A stretch of 33,618 nt of DNA from Rhodocollybia butyracea. Taxonomy: Eukaryota > Basidiomycota > Agaricomycetes > Agaricales > Omphalotaceae. The stretch lies in assembly GCA_015501585.1 (NCBI GenBank), contig JADNRY010000632.1:1-33618 (forward strand), in the 5' to 3' direction. The notes under the pieces were generated by a model. That model ran no database searches. It was given only the letters and a program-made list of their open reading frames with translations, and was not told the origin of the DNA. The position numbers and the translations under genes are program-made. Positions 11,945 through 29,012 of this stretch are shown piece by piece. Position 1 is the first letter of the stretch. Each line of letters starts with the position of its first letter.

Positions 11945-12572
11945 TTGCTGCTGGCGCTGAACTGTGACCGTTTCTTGGATCGAGGGTGGCAGCAGTATGA
12001 CACTCTTTTACGCTTTTACGTCGTTAACCGCTCTACTGGCCTCACCTCTGTAACTTGGACTTATCGCTTTTTGGATATACTGAACACCGCGAACGAATTA
12101 TCCGGCAGAAGATGGACAAGCATGGACAAGCTCACAGAGACGCTTTTGCGGTCATCGACCAAACAGATTTTTGTCAAGGGTGACAAGATCTTTGCAGAGA
12201 AAATTCAGAGGGAAGAGGAGCAGGCGAAGAAGAGGGGAAGAGAGAAGAGAGAAAGAAGCGAAAGAGGATATCGGGGGCTGTCGGGGGGAGGATGATTTGG
12301 AGGAAGATGTAGCTATAGTGGACGTGGATGTGGATGCAGACCACGACCGAACAGATGCATCTGCAAGTGTATTGGCTGATGTCTTTAAGGATCCCAAGCT
12401 CGAAGTCGACACAAGTAGCAGGAACATGCGTTCCTTAATCGAACGTTCATCAAAGGCAAGGCATCAGCGCTTCAGCTTCAGCGCTTATATTTCGCCCAAG
12501 GACTTGCGGCAAATGGAGGACGCAACAAAATCCATATCTCGACTCGGAGTCATAAGCTGCCTATGGATATGA
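11945..12572 (+). pseudogene. Frame-broken ORF remnant, unknown family
   Basis: One frame (to 12295) gives a protein-like stretch with 'WQQYDTLLRFYVV', 'WTYRFLDILNTANELSGRRW' and a Lys/Glu-rich coiled region. A second frame (from 12171) continues with an acidic segment 'EDDLEEDVAIVDVDVDAD' and 'RSLIERSSKARHQRFSFSAY'. The two look like one protein separated by a single-base shift in the purine-rich tract around 12220-12270, because no intron fits between them. I do not recognise the family. It could also be two chance ORFs. Confidence 0.3.
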
Positions 12573-13225
12573 CAAGCAAGGACTCCACTACAAAATAGGC
12601 TCGAGTCAGTCGTTTCTTTTCGACACTTTGATGACTGACGTTGGTGAAACGCAGTGATTTCACATTGCCACTCTACAGCAGTAACTGGTTCAACTCTAAC
12701 TGCAAACGGGATTTGGATTGGACGCGCGTTGAGCTTCGAACCTGAAGCTGTAGAGATAATAAACTATAAACAAGTTAGCAAAGTAAATCTAGTGTGTAAG
12801 GGTTCAGTTGCTCTACGAGCAACTGAGGGAGCGGTCCTCGGAAGTAAATATCGACTGTACAGTATAAAGTAAGCGTCGTCCGATTCAGCAATCCGTTAGT
12901 CGATCTCATTCAACTCTGAACTGAACTGGTTAAAGCTCAAGCTACCGATGTACCGATGTATCTATCAAACTACAAAGGTTTTCGCAAAAAAGCTGCAAAT
13001 CCTCCGATATGTCGGGTTCCTTCGAACGTACGCCGGATTCGAGCACGAAAAATCTGAAAGCTTACCATCGAAGACTTCTGTTTATCAGCTCCATCTTCCC
13101 GGACCTAGATTTCACCGGGACTCTGACTGACGGTGCCCTGCTTGACTTGAACATAGCATGAGGACTCCATGATAATATGTATGGTATATCGTCTCTAACC
13201 AATAAATCGCTGATGACCATGGTTC
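12573..13225. other. Non-coding region with a perfect hairpin
   Basis: No gene is recognised. A perfect 9-bp inverted repeat with a 3-nt loop lies at 12805-12825. The region leads directly into the left end of the 2.3-kb inverted-repeat element. Confidence 0.4.
12805..12825. repeat. Perfect 9-bp hairpin with 3-nt loop
   Basis: CAGTTGCTC, TAC, then GAGCAACTG forms a perfect stem. Its function is unknown; no U-tract follows that would suggest a Pol III terminator. Confidence 0.6.
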
Positions 13226-13231
13226 ATTGGG
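13226..13231. repeat. Left target-site duplication ATTGGG
   Basis: Direct repeat flanking the 2.3-kb inverted-repeat element; the partner copy is at 15543-15548. Confidence 0.7.
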
Positions 13232-14003
13232 TATGCTGTTCGATTGTGGACAAAACCCTGTTTGCGATTTTTATGTTATTTGTGCGATTTTCATAAGGTT
13301 TGGTCCGCGCTCGCTGGGCTCGTTCCCCGCTTCCAGATGTTGATACGATCAATGGTCGGCCGGCTATGCGAGGAAGCAGAGTCTCTGACCAAATGGGACG
13401 AGTCTACGCGCTTGCCTTCACTTCTGCATGCGCGCATTCGATTCCGTGCGTGCGTCTGATTTTTCGAGAAAACAGTCTTGAGATTTACTATATCCGGTGA
13501 GGACTGGCAGTCTTGATTCAGCTAATATGACTGCCTAACTTGGACATATTTCTCTCAATGTGCTCATATTTTGGCAGATAATTGGGTGAGCAATGCAATC
13601 CCAAGTATTGGACCACTGAAGCCGAGCACAGCCACGGCGTGGATTCAAACTGCTTTGACCGGCCAAAGCAAATTCACGGAGCGCCACTGGAGCGCCCGAG
13701 CCATTGGTGCGGTATTATGCACTTAAAGTAGGATTTGTGACATTGCTCACCCATTCTGTGTTACACAGAGCCATACATAGGCTCAGGTAGTGAGTTGCTG
13801 AGATACTTATCTTGGCCAAACATACAAGATTATACAAAGTCGATATCTTCTCACTTTTATCTTGCTCTTAAACTGGCACATTTAGAGTGTATTTGGAGAC
13901 ACTTTTTTCGCAAGTTGTCGAAGTTTCGATGCAACTTTCCAAAAAGAGCTGACAGCTGGCCTAACCCTAAGATCTCCCGATTTGCTTACATCGTCATTGA
14001 TCC

Positions 14004-14069
14004 GTCGTCGCTGTCATGGCGTCGTCGTTGCCTCCTCATCGCTGTCGTGGCGTCGTCGCTGGAGGCAAC
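14004..14069. repeat. Imperfect tandem and inverted repeat inside the transposon
   Basis: A 'cgtcgctgtcatggcgtcgtcg'-like unit (differing at a few bases) occurs twice. The segment also holds the inverted pair GTTGCCTCC (14027-14035) and GGAGGCAAC (14061-14069), which can fold into a hairpin. Confidence 0.6.
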
Positions 14070-14515
14070 GATGAGCAAGCCTCGAAATCGCCGCTTTCAC
14101 CTTAGGTATCTGTGTTCTCATTAATATGCATGTACCTAGATGATAAATCTATTGAATTATCTGTACAAACCTCTTGGATACAGGTCTACTGATAAACGTT
14201 ATAGTCGTTGTCATCGTGTGCAACGACCTACAACGAACGGCGCCAAGATTTCTAACCCTAAGTTTACCGATTTAGGATGATGACGTTTGACAGAATATGA
14301 TCTGGATTTTTCGATCTCAAAAGCTGTCACAACTTTCGCAACTTTGGAAAACTTCCATGCAACATTGCCAGGGGGTTCCAAATACACTCTATTCACCTGA
14401 GCAATAAGTATACTATTGAGTGCTACATACTTACTTACTCTGTATCAGTCTGTGGGCCTACTGAACATTGACATAGCTTTATGTACAAAATACTGGCCCC
14501 TCGATTCACTTTATA

Positions 14516-14542
14516 AAGGAAGGAAGGAAGGAAGGAAGGAAG
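14516..14542. repeat. (AAGG)n microsatellite
   Basis: About six tandem AAGG units inside the inverted-repeat element. Confidence 0.9.
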
Positions 14543-15542
14543 TTTATTACACGGCATGGTCCAAATACTGAACGCCGGCTCCGGCAGCATAAGCTGACAC
14601 GGGGCCCAAACACCGAACAACGACGAGCTCGCAGTCTGCCCGGTGGGAGCTGCTGTAGATCGTTGCCCTAAGTGCGGGGGCTGTTTTACTACACTATATA
14701 ATACAGTACTACAGGTGACTACATTACTTCAGTGCTCATTGAATGCTCAGGATACCTGGTTGCTTTGAGTGTAGATGGAGACTTAAATATTTATAAGGTC
14801 TCTCTGGGTCAGTATTATGGTATGTATAGTAAGTCACCAAAACTATAATCCAAGTGTCCAGAGATGCCAGTATATACCACACGCGCGAACAATACCATGA
14901 AGAGCGTGGGAGTGTAAAGGTGATGGTGTGACATGTGTGACATCAAACGAATCGCCACAGATCGCCACAGAGATTCAGAACAGTGGGCTCGAGGATGAAC
15001 AACATTGTTTACTGCTTCTAAAACTGAGCAGGGTATTAATACATATGTTATTTACATCTGTGTTAAGTTTGAAGAGATTCTGAGCCTTGGAATGGGCTGG
15101 ATCGTCTCGACAAGTTTGGATGACTTTCGTCATTTTTAATCTTTAATCATTTGGGCTAGTCATGTATTTAGGGTGTGCTTGTGGGTATTCTAGGCATTTA
15201 TACACTTATTAGAGAGCTGTCTTTAGCGCAATCTCGTTCAGTGTGCCGTAGAAAATTTAAGCGCCCGACTAGATGATGATGGTTCGATTATCTGCCAATG
15301 TAAGAAGGGTACACTGACTAGGCCTTACCGGATATAGCGCGCGCGCGTGGAAATGAAGGCGAGCGTGTAGACTCGTGCCATTTGGTCAGAGACTCTGCTT
15401 CCAGAGAAAGCTGGCTGACTGTTGATCGCATCAACATCTGGAAGCGGGGAACGAGCCTAGCGAGCGCGGACCAAACCATATGAAAATCGCGCAAATCACA
15501 TAAAAATCGCAAACAGGGTTTTGTCCATAATCGAACAGCATA

Positions 15543-15548
15543 ATTGGG
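15543..15548. repeat. Right target-site duplication ATTGGG
   Basis: Direct repeat flanking the 2.3-kb inverted-repeat element; the partner copy is at 13226-13231. Confidence 0.7.
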
Positions 15549-15562
15549 CCTTTAAATTACAC

Positions 15563-15790
15563 ATAGCAGCGACGCAACCTGCGTAAAATTTGTAGCATAT
15601 ATCTCAAATTTACCACCACAAGCTCCGTACTACTTAGCACCCCTGCTTGTGGATGATTTTGACCAGCCACTCAGCGAGTTCCCTCGCCTCTCTCTAGCCT
15701 CTCAAGTCTATGCGATCACTTCAATACAGATCCCTCTTGAACTTTTAGCCCTTATTCCATCCCGATTCTCTCTTAAATTTCTAAACGCGA
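15563..15790. repeat. Dispersed repeat, copy A
   Basis: Degenerate direct repeat of the sequence at 18769-18999 and beyond. Shared blocks are 'cgacgcaa', 'tagcatatatctca.attta', 'gtact....agcaccccc', 'cttt(t/g)(a/g)gc.ctta' and 'cccgattctc', in the same order. Its type is unknown. The pair could be solo terminal repeats or copies of a short interspersed element. Confidence 0.6.
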
Positions 15791-16331
15791 CAAAAATGTG
15801 AATGCATGCTAGAGGTGCTTTCGAGATCAACTCAAAACAACCCCGGCTTTATTTATTTAAACTTGGATTATAAATGAGCTCGAAAAACTCAGCATTGAAG
15901 TGTAAAAACGTACATCCCCCCTATCAAGATTGTCACCAATGCCGAATGAGGAAGGAGGGGAGAAGAAAAGAACCCGCATTATTCCTTTCTCGAACGCACT
16001 AATCTGAACGCTTCCTTCTAGGTAGCGTTATTACTTGGTAGGTATACGAGGTCCTCAGCAAAGCTTTGTTGAAGAAAATACAAGTGTGGGAGTTCGAGTA
16101 ATGCCAAGCGAGGGTTTATAGTGTTCTGTAACAGTAGACAAAAGAACGACCAACGAAGACGTTCCAGCATCTCGATACAAATATGAATCCCTCCGAAAGA
16201 TCTTCGTGTTTTTGATATTTTACGGAGCTTTTACTGTAACCATTGATCCACGACGTCTGGGAAGAAGAGCGCAACTTAGAATACTACTAATGCGGTCACG
16301 CTCGAGTGCTGCACAGTGCAAGAGTAGAGCT
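15791..16331. other. Spacer between repeat copy A and MITE
   Basis: No ORF or RNA gene is recognised. The sequence is of the same AT-rich, gene-free character as the surrounding transposon pocket. Confidence 0.4.
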
Positions 16332-16334
16332 TAA

Positions 16335-17001
16335 GGCTCTGTTCAGTAGCGAGATCACCCTGAACTTGAACGTGAACCTCAAGTTTCATATTTCCATATA
16401 CGATATTTGAAATCATATGAATGACAATCCGGACCTCAGTCGCCGGTCACCTTACCACTGTGCGCTAACGCGTGCAATCGATAAGAAAGCCACTGCCAGC
16501 ATACCACTGCACTGCACACCAGTTTTTGGGCTTTGTGTTGTAGATTTGAGTCTGTACTGGAATGTTCTAGTACTTTTGTTAGTATTACTCATTACTTACT
16601 CAGCCTACTTACCAGTACTGTGTAGAATATTCTAGAAGGTATTGTAAGTAGTATAAATACTGTAGAGGTCCTGGGGGAGACCCAGACAATTGTACTAAAG
16701 GTCTAACAACCAAGTGCACAAGTGTACCAGATCACTTAATTCACAACACTTTGTGGGCGCCCGTTGACGTGTTTTCTGACCATTCAATGCTGCATGTCGA
16801 CTGCCAATAACTCCCCTTCTGTTTTATAAGCCATGAGGGAAGAAAAAGAGTACGCGTGCGGCTCTGCGCGTCTGGTCACAGTTATAACATATATTTAGTG
16901 TCACATCCAAGTCACATCAGACGTTCGACCTTACTGAATATAGGAATTTGAAACTTGAAGTTCACGTTGAGTTCAGGGTGAACTTGCTACTGAACAGAGC
17001 C
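16335..17001. mobile_element. PIF/Harbinger-like MITE with TAA target duplication
   Basis: A 667-bp element with terminal inverted repeats of about 65 bp (16335-16400 and 16937-17001). They start GGCTCTGTTCAGTAGC and match with few differences, including 'TTCACCCTGAAC'. The flanking trinucleotide TAA is duplicated (16332-16334 and 17002-17004). A GG-CTGTT-type terminus with a three-base T-A-rich duplication is typical of PIF/Harbinger elements. The interior has no transposase, so it is non-autonomous. Confidence 0.8.
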
Positions 17002-17120
17002 TAATTAGTAATGGGCTTGCATGAAGTAACGGTCATTACTCAAGCTTCACAACCTACACAAGGCACATCAAGCTTCAAGGGTCTACGTTGAAGTCGAAAC
17101 TGTACACTCTACAACATGGT

Positions 17121-18046
17121 CTACCTATATGGGGATGGGTTCATAAAGGATTGCAGATCAGGTGGGAGGCCATTGGTTTTCTGCCCAGTCTGTTGCTCCG
17201 GTTTAGGTCCAGGAGAAGAGGGTTTGGAATTGGGAAGGGGACGATTCGGAGAGCCAACTGCAGCCTGTAGGTCTACCCCTGGACCTGCGACCGGTGGTGA
17301 AGGGTTGGATTTCTGTAGCTTCGTTTCACGACCAGGTGAAGATGGATCGGGAAGATGATGCTTCAGAAGGCCAGCTGTAGCCCGTAGGGCCTCGGGTGCA
17401 GTCTTTAGGACCTGTGCAAGTTCGACACCTTTGAGAAATTTTGTGTCATGCTCGCCAAAATCCTTTTTCAGCTCTCCATCACGAAGAGCCCCAAACTGCG
17501 GTCCGTCACGGTAGTACAGTTTACCCACAGTTGGTGTATTGCGAGCTGTCGAATATCCAGTCCACCCAGCGTATTCTCCTTGATTAGGCCCCTTTATCTC
17601 GAGTAGAAGATAAATCAGGTCCTTGGGATTCGTGTTAGCTAAAACAGAGCCAAATACTTTGGGAACAGTTAAGTCCCCTCCAAACATCTGTTTTGCATCC
17701 TTCGTGTTTGCAATTTTATTAATGAAGCGCAAAGCCCGCTTTCTCGCTGCTTCGGTCGCTTTTTTCGTCGCCTCATCTAGAGTACCTTTTGGCAGCTGTG
17801 GTGTCTTGCGACCTTTGGCATCAAGGATATAGAGAGTACCCTAGAGTAGTGGGAAAAGTTGATATTAAACATATAGCGGAGGCAAACACTTACGACTGGA
17901 GCTGAAAGATCGTTTGCAGCCGCAGCTGCAGGTGCTGGTGCTGCACCCTGACTCGGACCACCTTCAACAGGCATAGGCGCAGCGCACACGGTTCTGGCGA
18001 ACATGAGCGTCGCAAGGAGACGAAGACAGAGAACTTTGGGTCGCAT
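17121..18046 (-). CDS. Small secreted protein with Pro-rich tail, unknown family
   Basis: Exons are 18046-17894 and 17840-17121 with a 53-bp GT-AG intron; 290 aa. The first ~23 residues form a classical signal peptide (basic start, 'LCLRLLATLMFARTVCAA', cleavage near Ala-Pro). An Ala/Pro-rich linker follows, then an Ala/Lys-rich helix. A compact domain of about 120 residues comes next, including 'MFGGDLTVPKVFGSVL', 'LIYLLLEIKGPNQGEY' and 'GKLYYRDGPQFGALRDG'. The C-terminal ~75 residues are Pro/Ser/Gly-rich and probably disordered. I recognise no family. It lies in a transposon-rich pocket, its stop only ~120 bp from a MITE, which is a common setting for fast-evolving secreted proteins. A TATATAA box is about 100 bp upstream. 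Confidence 0.75.
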
Positions 18047-18146
18047 AATGGAACAAGTTTTCCAAAGGAGTGGTGTGAAGTGTAGACGAGTGTAGACGTT
18101 GAACTGAACCAGCAGTTGAGTGAATTTTCTTCCTTGGCTTGCTTCG

Positions 18147-18153
18147 TTATATA
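18147..18153 (-). promoter_or_regulatory. TATA box of the secreted-protein gene
   Basis: TATATAA on the minus strand about 100 bp upstream of the ATG at 18046, a plausible core-promoter position. Confidence 0.45.
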
Positions 18154-18270
18154 GGATCTGACACCATCAGAATCTAGATCTACATAGATGGTTTTATATT
18201 CTGGTTAAGAGTGAAATTCGCTTTGCCGGCGAGTCGGAACAGGTCGGAACTCCGAGGGACCACGTCGTTT

Positions 18271-18299
18271 ACACCACCACCACCCACCACCACCACCAG
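18271..18299. repeat. (CAC)n microsatellite
   Basis: Near-perfect run of CAC trinucleotides upstream of the secreted-protein gene. Confidence 0.85.
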
Positions 18300-18768
18300 A
18301 CTGTAATGCAAAGTCGTTATATGCTTATATAGGTAAATGGCGCAGAGCGAACAAAGTTCCCTGCAGCTGGAAAGCTGGCAAAGGTGTTTTTTGCCCAAAC
18401 CCTCCTGAGTCTTTCGAAGCCTAACTTGGATCACAGGACCAGCTGGAACTTAAGGCTGTTTCGGCTGCCAGCAGTAGCCGTTTCCAGGGCTGCATACACG
18501 TCTCCCGCCGCATGCTGCAACCCCAGTAGACCCCAGTCCACCCAGGTTTTAGCCTGTTTTAGCTAGTTTCACAGTGGGTTTTAGTATTGATCGGCGCCTG
18601 GCTGTGACTTGTTTTAAGCGTCTATTCTAAGTGAGCAAATGATAGATACTATGCTCAGTGAATGGGTATGAGCAGGTATGAGCGAGTTCTCTGGAAAGCT
18701 GGTAGTCAACAAACTACTGCCTGCCATAGATTGGGCCATGGGCTCTGAGAGCACGGTATATATACAGT

Positions 18769-18999
18769 AGCGGCGACGCAAGTACCACTCGCCCAAACTC
18801 GTAGATCTATATACACACATCCGTATGGATCGTCAGTGTATAACGAGTCTGCTTATAGGAGACTAGCATATATCTCAGATTTATCATCGCAAACTCTGTA
18901 CTAGCACCCCCACTTTACATCTCTCCAACCCTCCAAAATTATAGAAAGCGAATCCCCCTCGAGCTTTTGGCTCTTACTGCTTCCCGATTCTCATTTCTT
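18769..18999. repeat. Dispersed repeat, copy B, interrupted by a retroinsertion
   Basis: Second degenerate copy of the repeat at 15563-15790, in the same orientation. It is broken near its right end by the poly(T)-headed insertion at about 19000-19488. Sequence resuming at 19503 continues beyond the duplicated target. Confidence 0.6.
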
Positions 19000-19488
19000 T
19001 TTTTTTTTTTTTTTTTTTTAATCATATTTATTCGCATTTGCGCGATGGCGTATGGTAGCGAGTATACGTACATTAAGCACTACTAAGAAAACGGGACTGT
19101 CGCGATAGGTGTTTCTGCCTGCAACGATAAGTTCCAAAGGAACAGGGCGAGAGCGTGCTCTCTGCCAGATTACGCACTGGTCGGCGGTAAGTAAGTGTCC
19201 GTGCGTTGTGGTGGATCAGTAAAGTAAGGTAAGTAATGTATATAAGAGTATGGAGAGAGTATAGAAAAGGAACAGAGAATTGTGAGAGAAGTGAAAGAAA
19301 TATGAGTGAGATGTGAGAGAGAAGGGAATGAAAGAGAAATTGGATACTAGTCAAGGGAGGTGGATGGATCAAGAGATGTGAGAGGCTACTCGTCCTCCTC
19401 TTCTGGTAGCTCTGGAAGATCTCCGTAAATGTGATGGAAGCGCTTGGTCTCGTCAACGTAGAGGAAAAGGTGCCGTAGGAGTTTGGGT
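19000..19488 (-). mobile_element. 5'-truncated poly(A) retroinsertion (LINE 3' end or retrocopy)
   Basis: The 14-bp sequence GATTCTCATTTCTT occurs on both sides (18986-18999 and 19489-19502). Between them the plus strand begins with about 20 T residues (a poly(A) tail on the minus strand). This is the signature of target-primed reverse transcription. Read on the minus strand, the insert starts with a ~33-residue open frame (19487-19386) containing 'RHLFLYVDETKRFHHIYGDL' and ending 'PEEEDE' and stop. About 365 bp of purine/pyrimidine-biased 3' UTR and the tail follow. The C-terminal peptide resembles LINE polyprotein ends, but a retrocopied host mRNA is not excluded. Confidence 0.75.
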
Positions 19489-19502
19489 GATTCTCATTTC
19501 TT

Positions 19503-20328
19503 AAAATGTATAGATATCTTCATAATCAAAATGAAAACTCAGTCGACACTACTATCTATCTGGCTCTCACTGACTCGAAACAAGGGAGTCGCCCTATGAC
19601 TCCCTGAAATTAACTTAGCTGGAGTTGAAGCGATCGAAGTTGCGAAGGAAAGGGGAGCAAGTATGGAAAGCCGGAATGCTACGTTGGACAAAGCGACATG
19701 CCTACCGGATGGATGTATCATGATGAAGACTTCAAGAGATAATTTGAACAATCGGGTTCTGTGACACTGGGGGCCATAACGGCCAGCGATACTGTGGTTG
19801 ATACATACTTGGATTGTTGCCAACTAATACGAGACAGTAGTCTCGCAAGCCAGAATTCACGAGAGTGAAGAAAATCCTTAACGAGGGAGGCTGTTTACTC
19901 GGGACTCGGACCGGGACTGGAGTTCGGTTGCGTGAAAAGCTGTCAGTGCACGTGCGCTTACATATCTGAATGAGCCGACATCGGCAACAGTCAGCTTGGT
20001 TCACTGGGAACCTTCACGTTGCCGTCGTCGTCGTCGTCGTGCTCGCCTCACATATCATTTAATCGTTTTCAAATATCTCTCAACGAGGCTTTAGAGTCTG
20101 CTGACTTGATTGACACCAGACAGACCCATTCTACCCATATTTTCCCGGATTTTCCTCTCCTCTTTCTCGGTCTTTTGGATCCTTTCTCCTTCTATTTTCT
20201 CCCTCAAAACTTGCCTGGACACTCGAGAAGGTTGTAGGAACCCTCTGAATCGATACCGACAACGCCATCCACTTCTATCAACGTCTTAGCAAGACCCGTA
20301 TAATTTTCAACAAAATTCAATTGTCGTC
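19503..20328. other. Upstream region of RPB1
   Basis: No gene is recognised. It contains a (GTC)n run at about 20022-20040 and a pyrimidine-rich tract around 20150-20215 that probably belongs to the RPB1 promoter/5' UTR. Confidence 0.45.
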
Positions 20329-26940
<6,612 letters not shown>

Positions 26941-27423
26941 TTGATTTTGGATATTACTTACTATGCATACTTTACAAACTGTTATTTTACTGCTCGGTGC
27001 TGTTCATATGGCCCTTGGCGAGATATTGTATCGCCATTGATTCGAATATTCATATTTAGTACCCTGTGCTCTAGTCACAACATGTGTAGACTACGTCAAT
27101 TACTTTTGAGCTAATTTGTATGGAAGAAGGGGGATTTGATTATCAAGTGGAATGTCGTGTTCCTCGTTGGTTCCCCGATAAAATAACAGCTTCGCAGAAG
27201 GAAGGAAGGGAACCAAGCCTGAGAATAATTTCCTTTTCAGGTGACGCACAAGCCAGCTTTGGCCATGTTTTAAATTGTTTATATTCCGTGCCTAGTTTCT
27301 TACTTTCACTTTCATTCTCATTTTCATTTTCTCGCCTTGACGGTGACCTTTATTCTTCGTAGCTACTCTGGAGCAGGGCTCTTTTCTCATTGAACTCTTT
27401 CTTCGGCCTCGCTTTTCATCAAC
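26941..27423. other. RPB1 3' region and upstream region of the next gene
   Basis: No gene is recognised. Pyrimidine-rich sequence at about 27290-27340 and 27385-27420 is probably promoter/5' UTR of the surface-protein gene. Confidence 0.45.
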
Positions 27424-29012
27424 ATGCTACCTCACCAGCCTGGTGCTTGGCGCGTTCTCTTTGCAACATTTTTCATTCTTTCAGATGCCAATAAAGCTCT
27501 GGCCTCATCCAAACAACCTCAAGTAACCTGGGTCAGTCCTTCCGCAGGCGATATCTATGGTCCAGGAGACAGTATACTTGGAAAATGGACGTGCGACAGT
27601 CCTGTAGTTTCTCCGGCTTTTGAGTTATGTCCCGGGCAACCTGAGTCTACCTTGTCTAAACGCTCAGGAGGCGACGACTCTACGAATATTTGCGGAGACA
27701 AGGTTTATCCTACGGTGCAGCAATCTAAAGGCACATATGAAATCATGCTGTGGGTATTCACTGCAAACATATTTCGTACAGGTTAATCTTACCTCGCCTT
27801 TACTAGTGCTGTTCCAAACACTACAACTGAGCAAGAATGGTACTTGAAAATGACAGACGATTTCGAAAATATTTGGTCTTCACCGTCGTTCTCTCTTTCG
27901 CGTGAGCATTCATCTCGCTTTCATTGTATCAAACCTGATTACTCTACTTTGAAGCCAATGGAGCTCCTAGTATAGCCTCTGCCGCCTTTGCGCAAGCACC
28001 TCTCTCTGCTCCGTCCCAAACGACAACGCCGATGTCTGGTTCGACTCTATCTACACCGGTCACTGCAGTTCCCGTGCCCGTAATGGACCCAGAATCCGCA
28101 CCTTCCACTGCTTCTATGAACATGTATGCTACACGTAAACCACCGCCTACTGCTGCATTCGCAGTTCCTCTCTCCGTCGTCGGCGCAATCCTTCTCGTGG
28201 CCGTTTTCCTTTCGCTCAGACACAATCGCAAACTCGCCGAAGAGCGCGCTCAAGATATCGAGAAACTCGTACCATCAAGGACCTCTAGTATTGCCAGTAG
28301 CTTTAAATCGGGATTTAGCCGGCAGTCGGATATTGAGCATGCGTTGAATGTCCTTTCGAAGGCGAACAGTCAAGGTGATGTCAGGGCGATGCCAGTGCCT
28401 TTATTCATGCCTGTAGACATCTCTGTTTGTGGCGAGGCGAGACGGAATACACGGGAATCATATCAACCAAATCAATACACTGAGTACCCTCGGTCTGGGA
28501 AGAGGTTCTATCAGGAGAAACCGCCATCATATCGAAAAAATCCTGTTTCCACCGTGTCACGCTCAGAGAGTCGAGCACGCTCCCTGCTGTCCTCTTTTTC
28601 TTCTCGGCCATCTAGCCATACTGCGTTATATTCACCATCCTCGCACCATCAGCTTCCATCTCTTCAGCTTCCATCTCTTCGACTCGGCTCTCCACTTTGT
28701 CACTTTGATCACGATAATCATAGGAACCAGCGCCCACCGAGGTCACCACATAGAGAAGATACAACTGATGTGGAGTGCGCAACACATTCGGTGTTAGATG
28801 ATTATCTCTTTTCTGATGCACCCAAAAACCAAACTCTTCCCGCGTTGCCCGATCCGCCTCAGTGTTTAATGCCGGCCCCACAAAGGCTACATGTACGGAA
28901 CAGTGGTGCTGTCTCGCCAAGGTCTTGCAGTATCCCAGAGGAAAAGGAACCGCAGTTGGGGATTAATCCGTACGATGCAGTGACGGAATCGTTGAACAGA
29001 GCTCGTATATAG
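27424..29012 (+). CDS. Kre9/Knh1-like single-pass membrane surface protein
   Basis: Predicted cell-surface protein with an extracellular domain like the Ser/Thr-rich Kre9/Knh1 cell-wall family, a stalk, one membrane helix and a long cytoplasmic tail. Exons are 27424-27749, 27807-27901 and 27955-29012, giving 492 aa. The N-terminus has a signal peptide ('WRVLFATFFILSDANKALAS'). 'VTWVSPSAGDIYGPGDSILG' is the family hallmark. The frame is kept only if the first donor is GTGGGT at 27750, giving 'YEIMLAVPNTTTEQEWYLKM'; other donors cause a stop. A Ser/Thr/Pro-rich stalk precedes the helix 'AFAVPLSVVGAILLVAVFLS', followed by a basic stop-transfer (RHNRK). The Ser-rich cytoplasmic tail of about 270 residues suggests phosphorylation or signalling. 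Its role is inferred from architecture only. It ends 102 bp from the convergent MSH4 gene. Confidence 0.75.

Larger units (their letters stand above)
13232..15542. mobile_element. Non-autonomous DNA transposon with long TIRs and 6-bp TSD
   Basis: The arms 13232-13502 and 15323-15542 are inverted copies of each other and match closely over about 220 bp. The termini are TATGCTGTTCGATT and its complement. The left arm carries an extra ~52 bp near its inner end. Immediately outside, ATTGGG occurs as a direct repeat (13226-13231 and 15543-15548), as expected of a target-site duplication. The 1.8-kb interior has no transposase-like ORF, so the element is either decayed or depends on a partner elsewhere. 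I cannot assign a superfamily. The terminal TA could instead be read as a TA duplication, but the exactly abutting ATTGGG pair favours 6 bp. Confidence 0.8.

Noticed and set aside
13231..13234. TA target duplication (Tc1/mariner) for the 2.3-kb element
   Set aside because: The perfect ATTGGG direct repeat abuts both ends exactly, which is better explained as a 6-bp duplication with TA inside the element.
13244..13459. ORFs in both arms of the 2.3-kb element coding similar peptides
   Set aside because: The similarity is due to the inverted termini themselves; the peptides are shadows, not genes.
15563..18999. Repeat copies A and B as a pair of LTRs
   Set aside because: The copies are too divergent, I saw no TG...CA ends, no primer-binding site and no gag-pol sequence between them, only a host-type gene and a MITE.
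27750..27810. Apparent frameshift in the Kre9-like gene after 'YEIMLW'
   Set aside because: A GTGGGT donor two bases earlier (27750) with the acceptor at 27806 gives a normal 57-bp intron and restores 'LAVPNTTTEQEW'.
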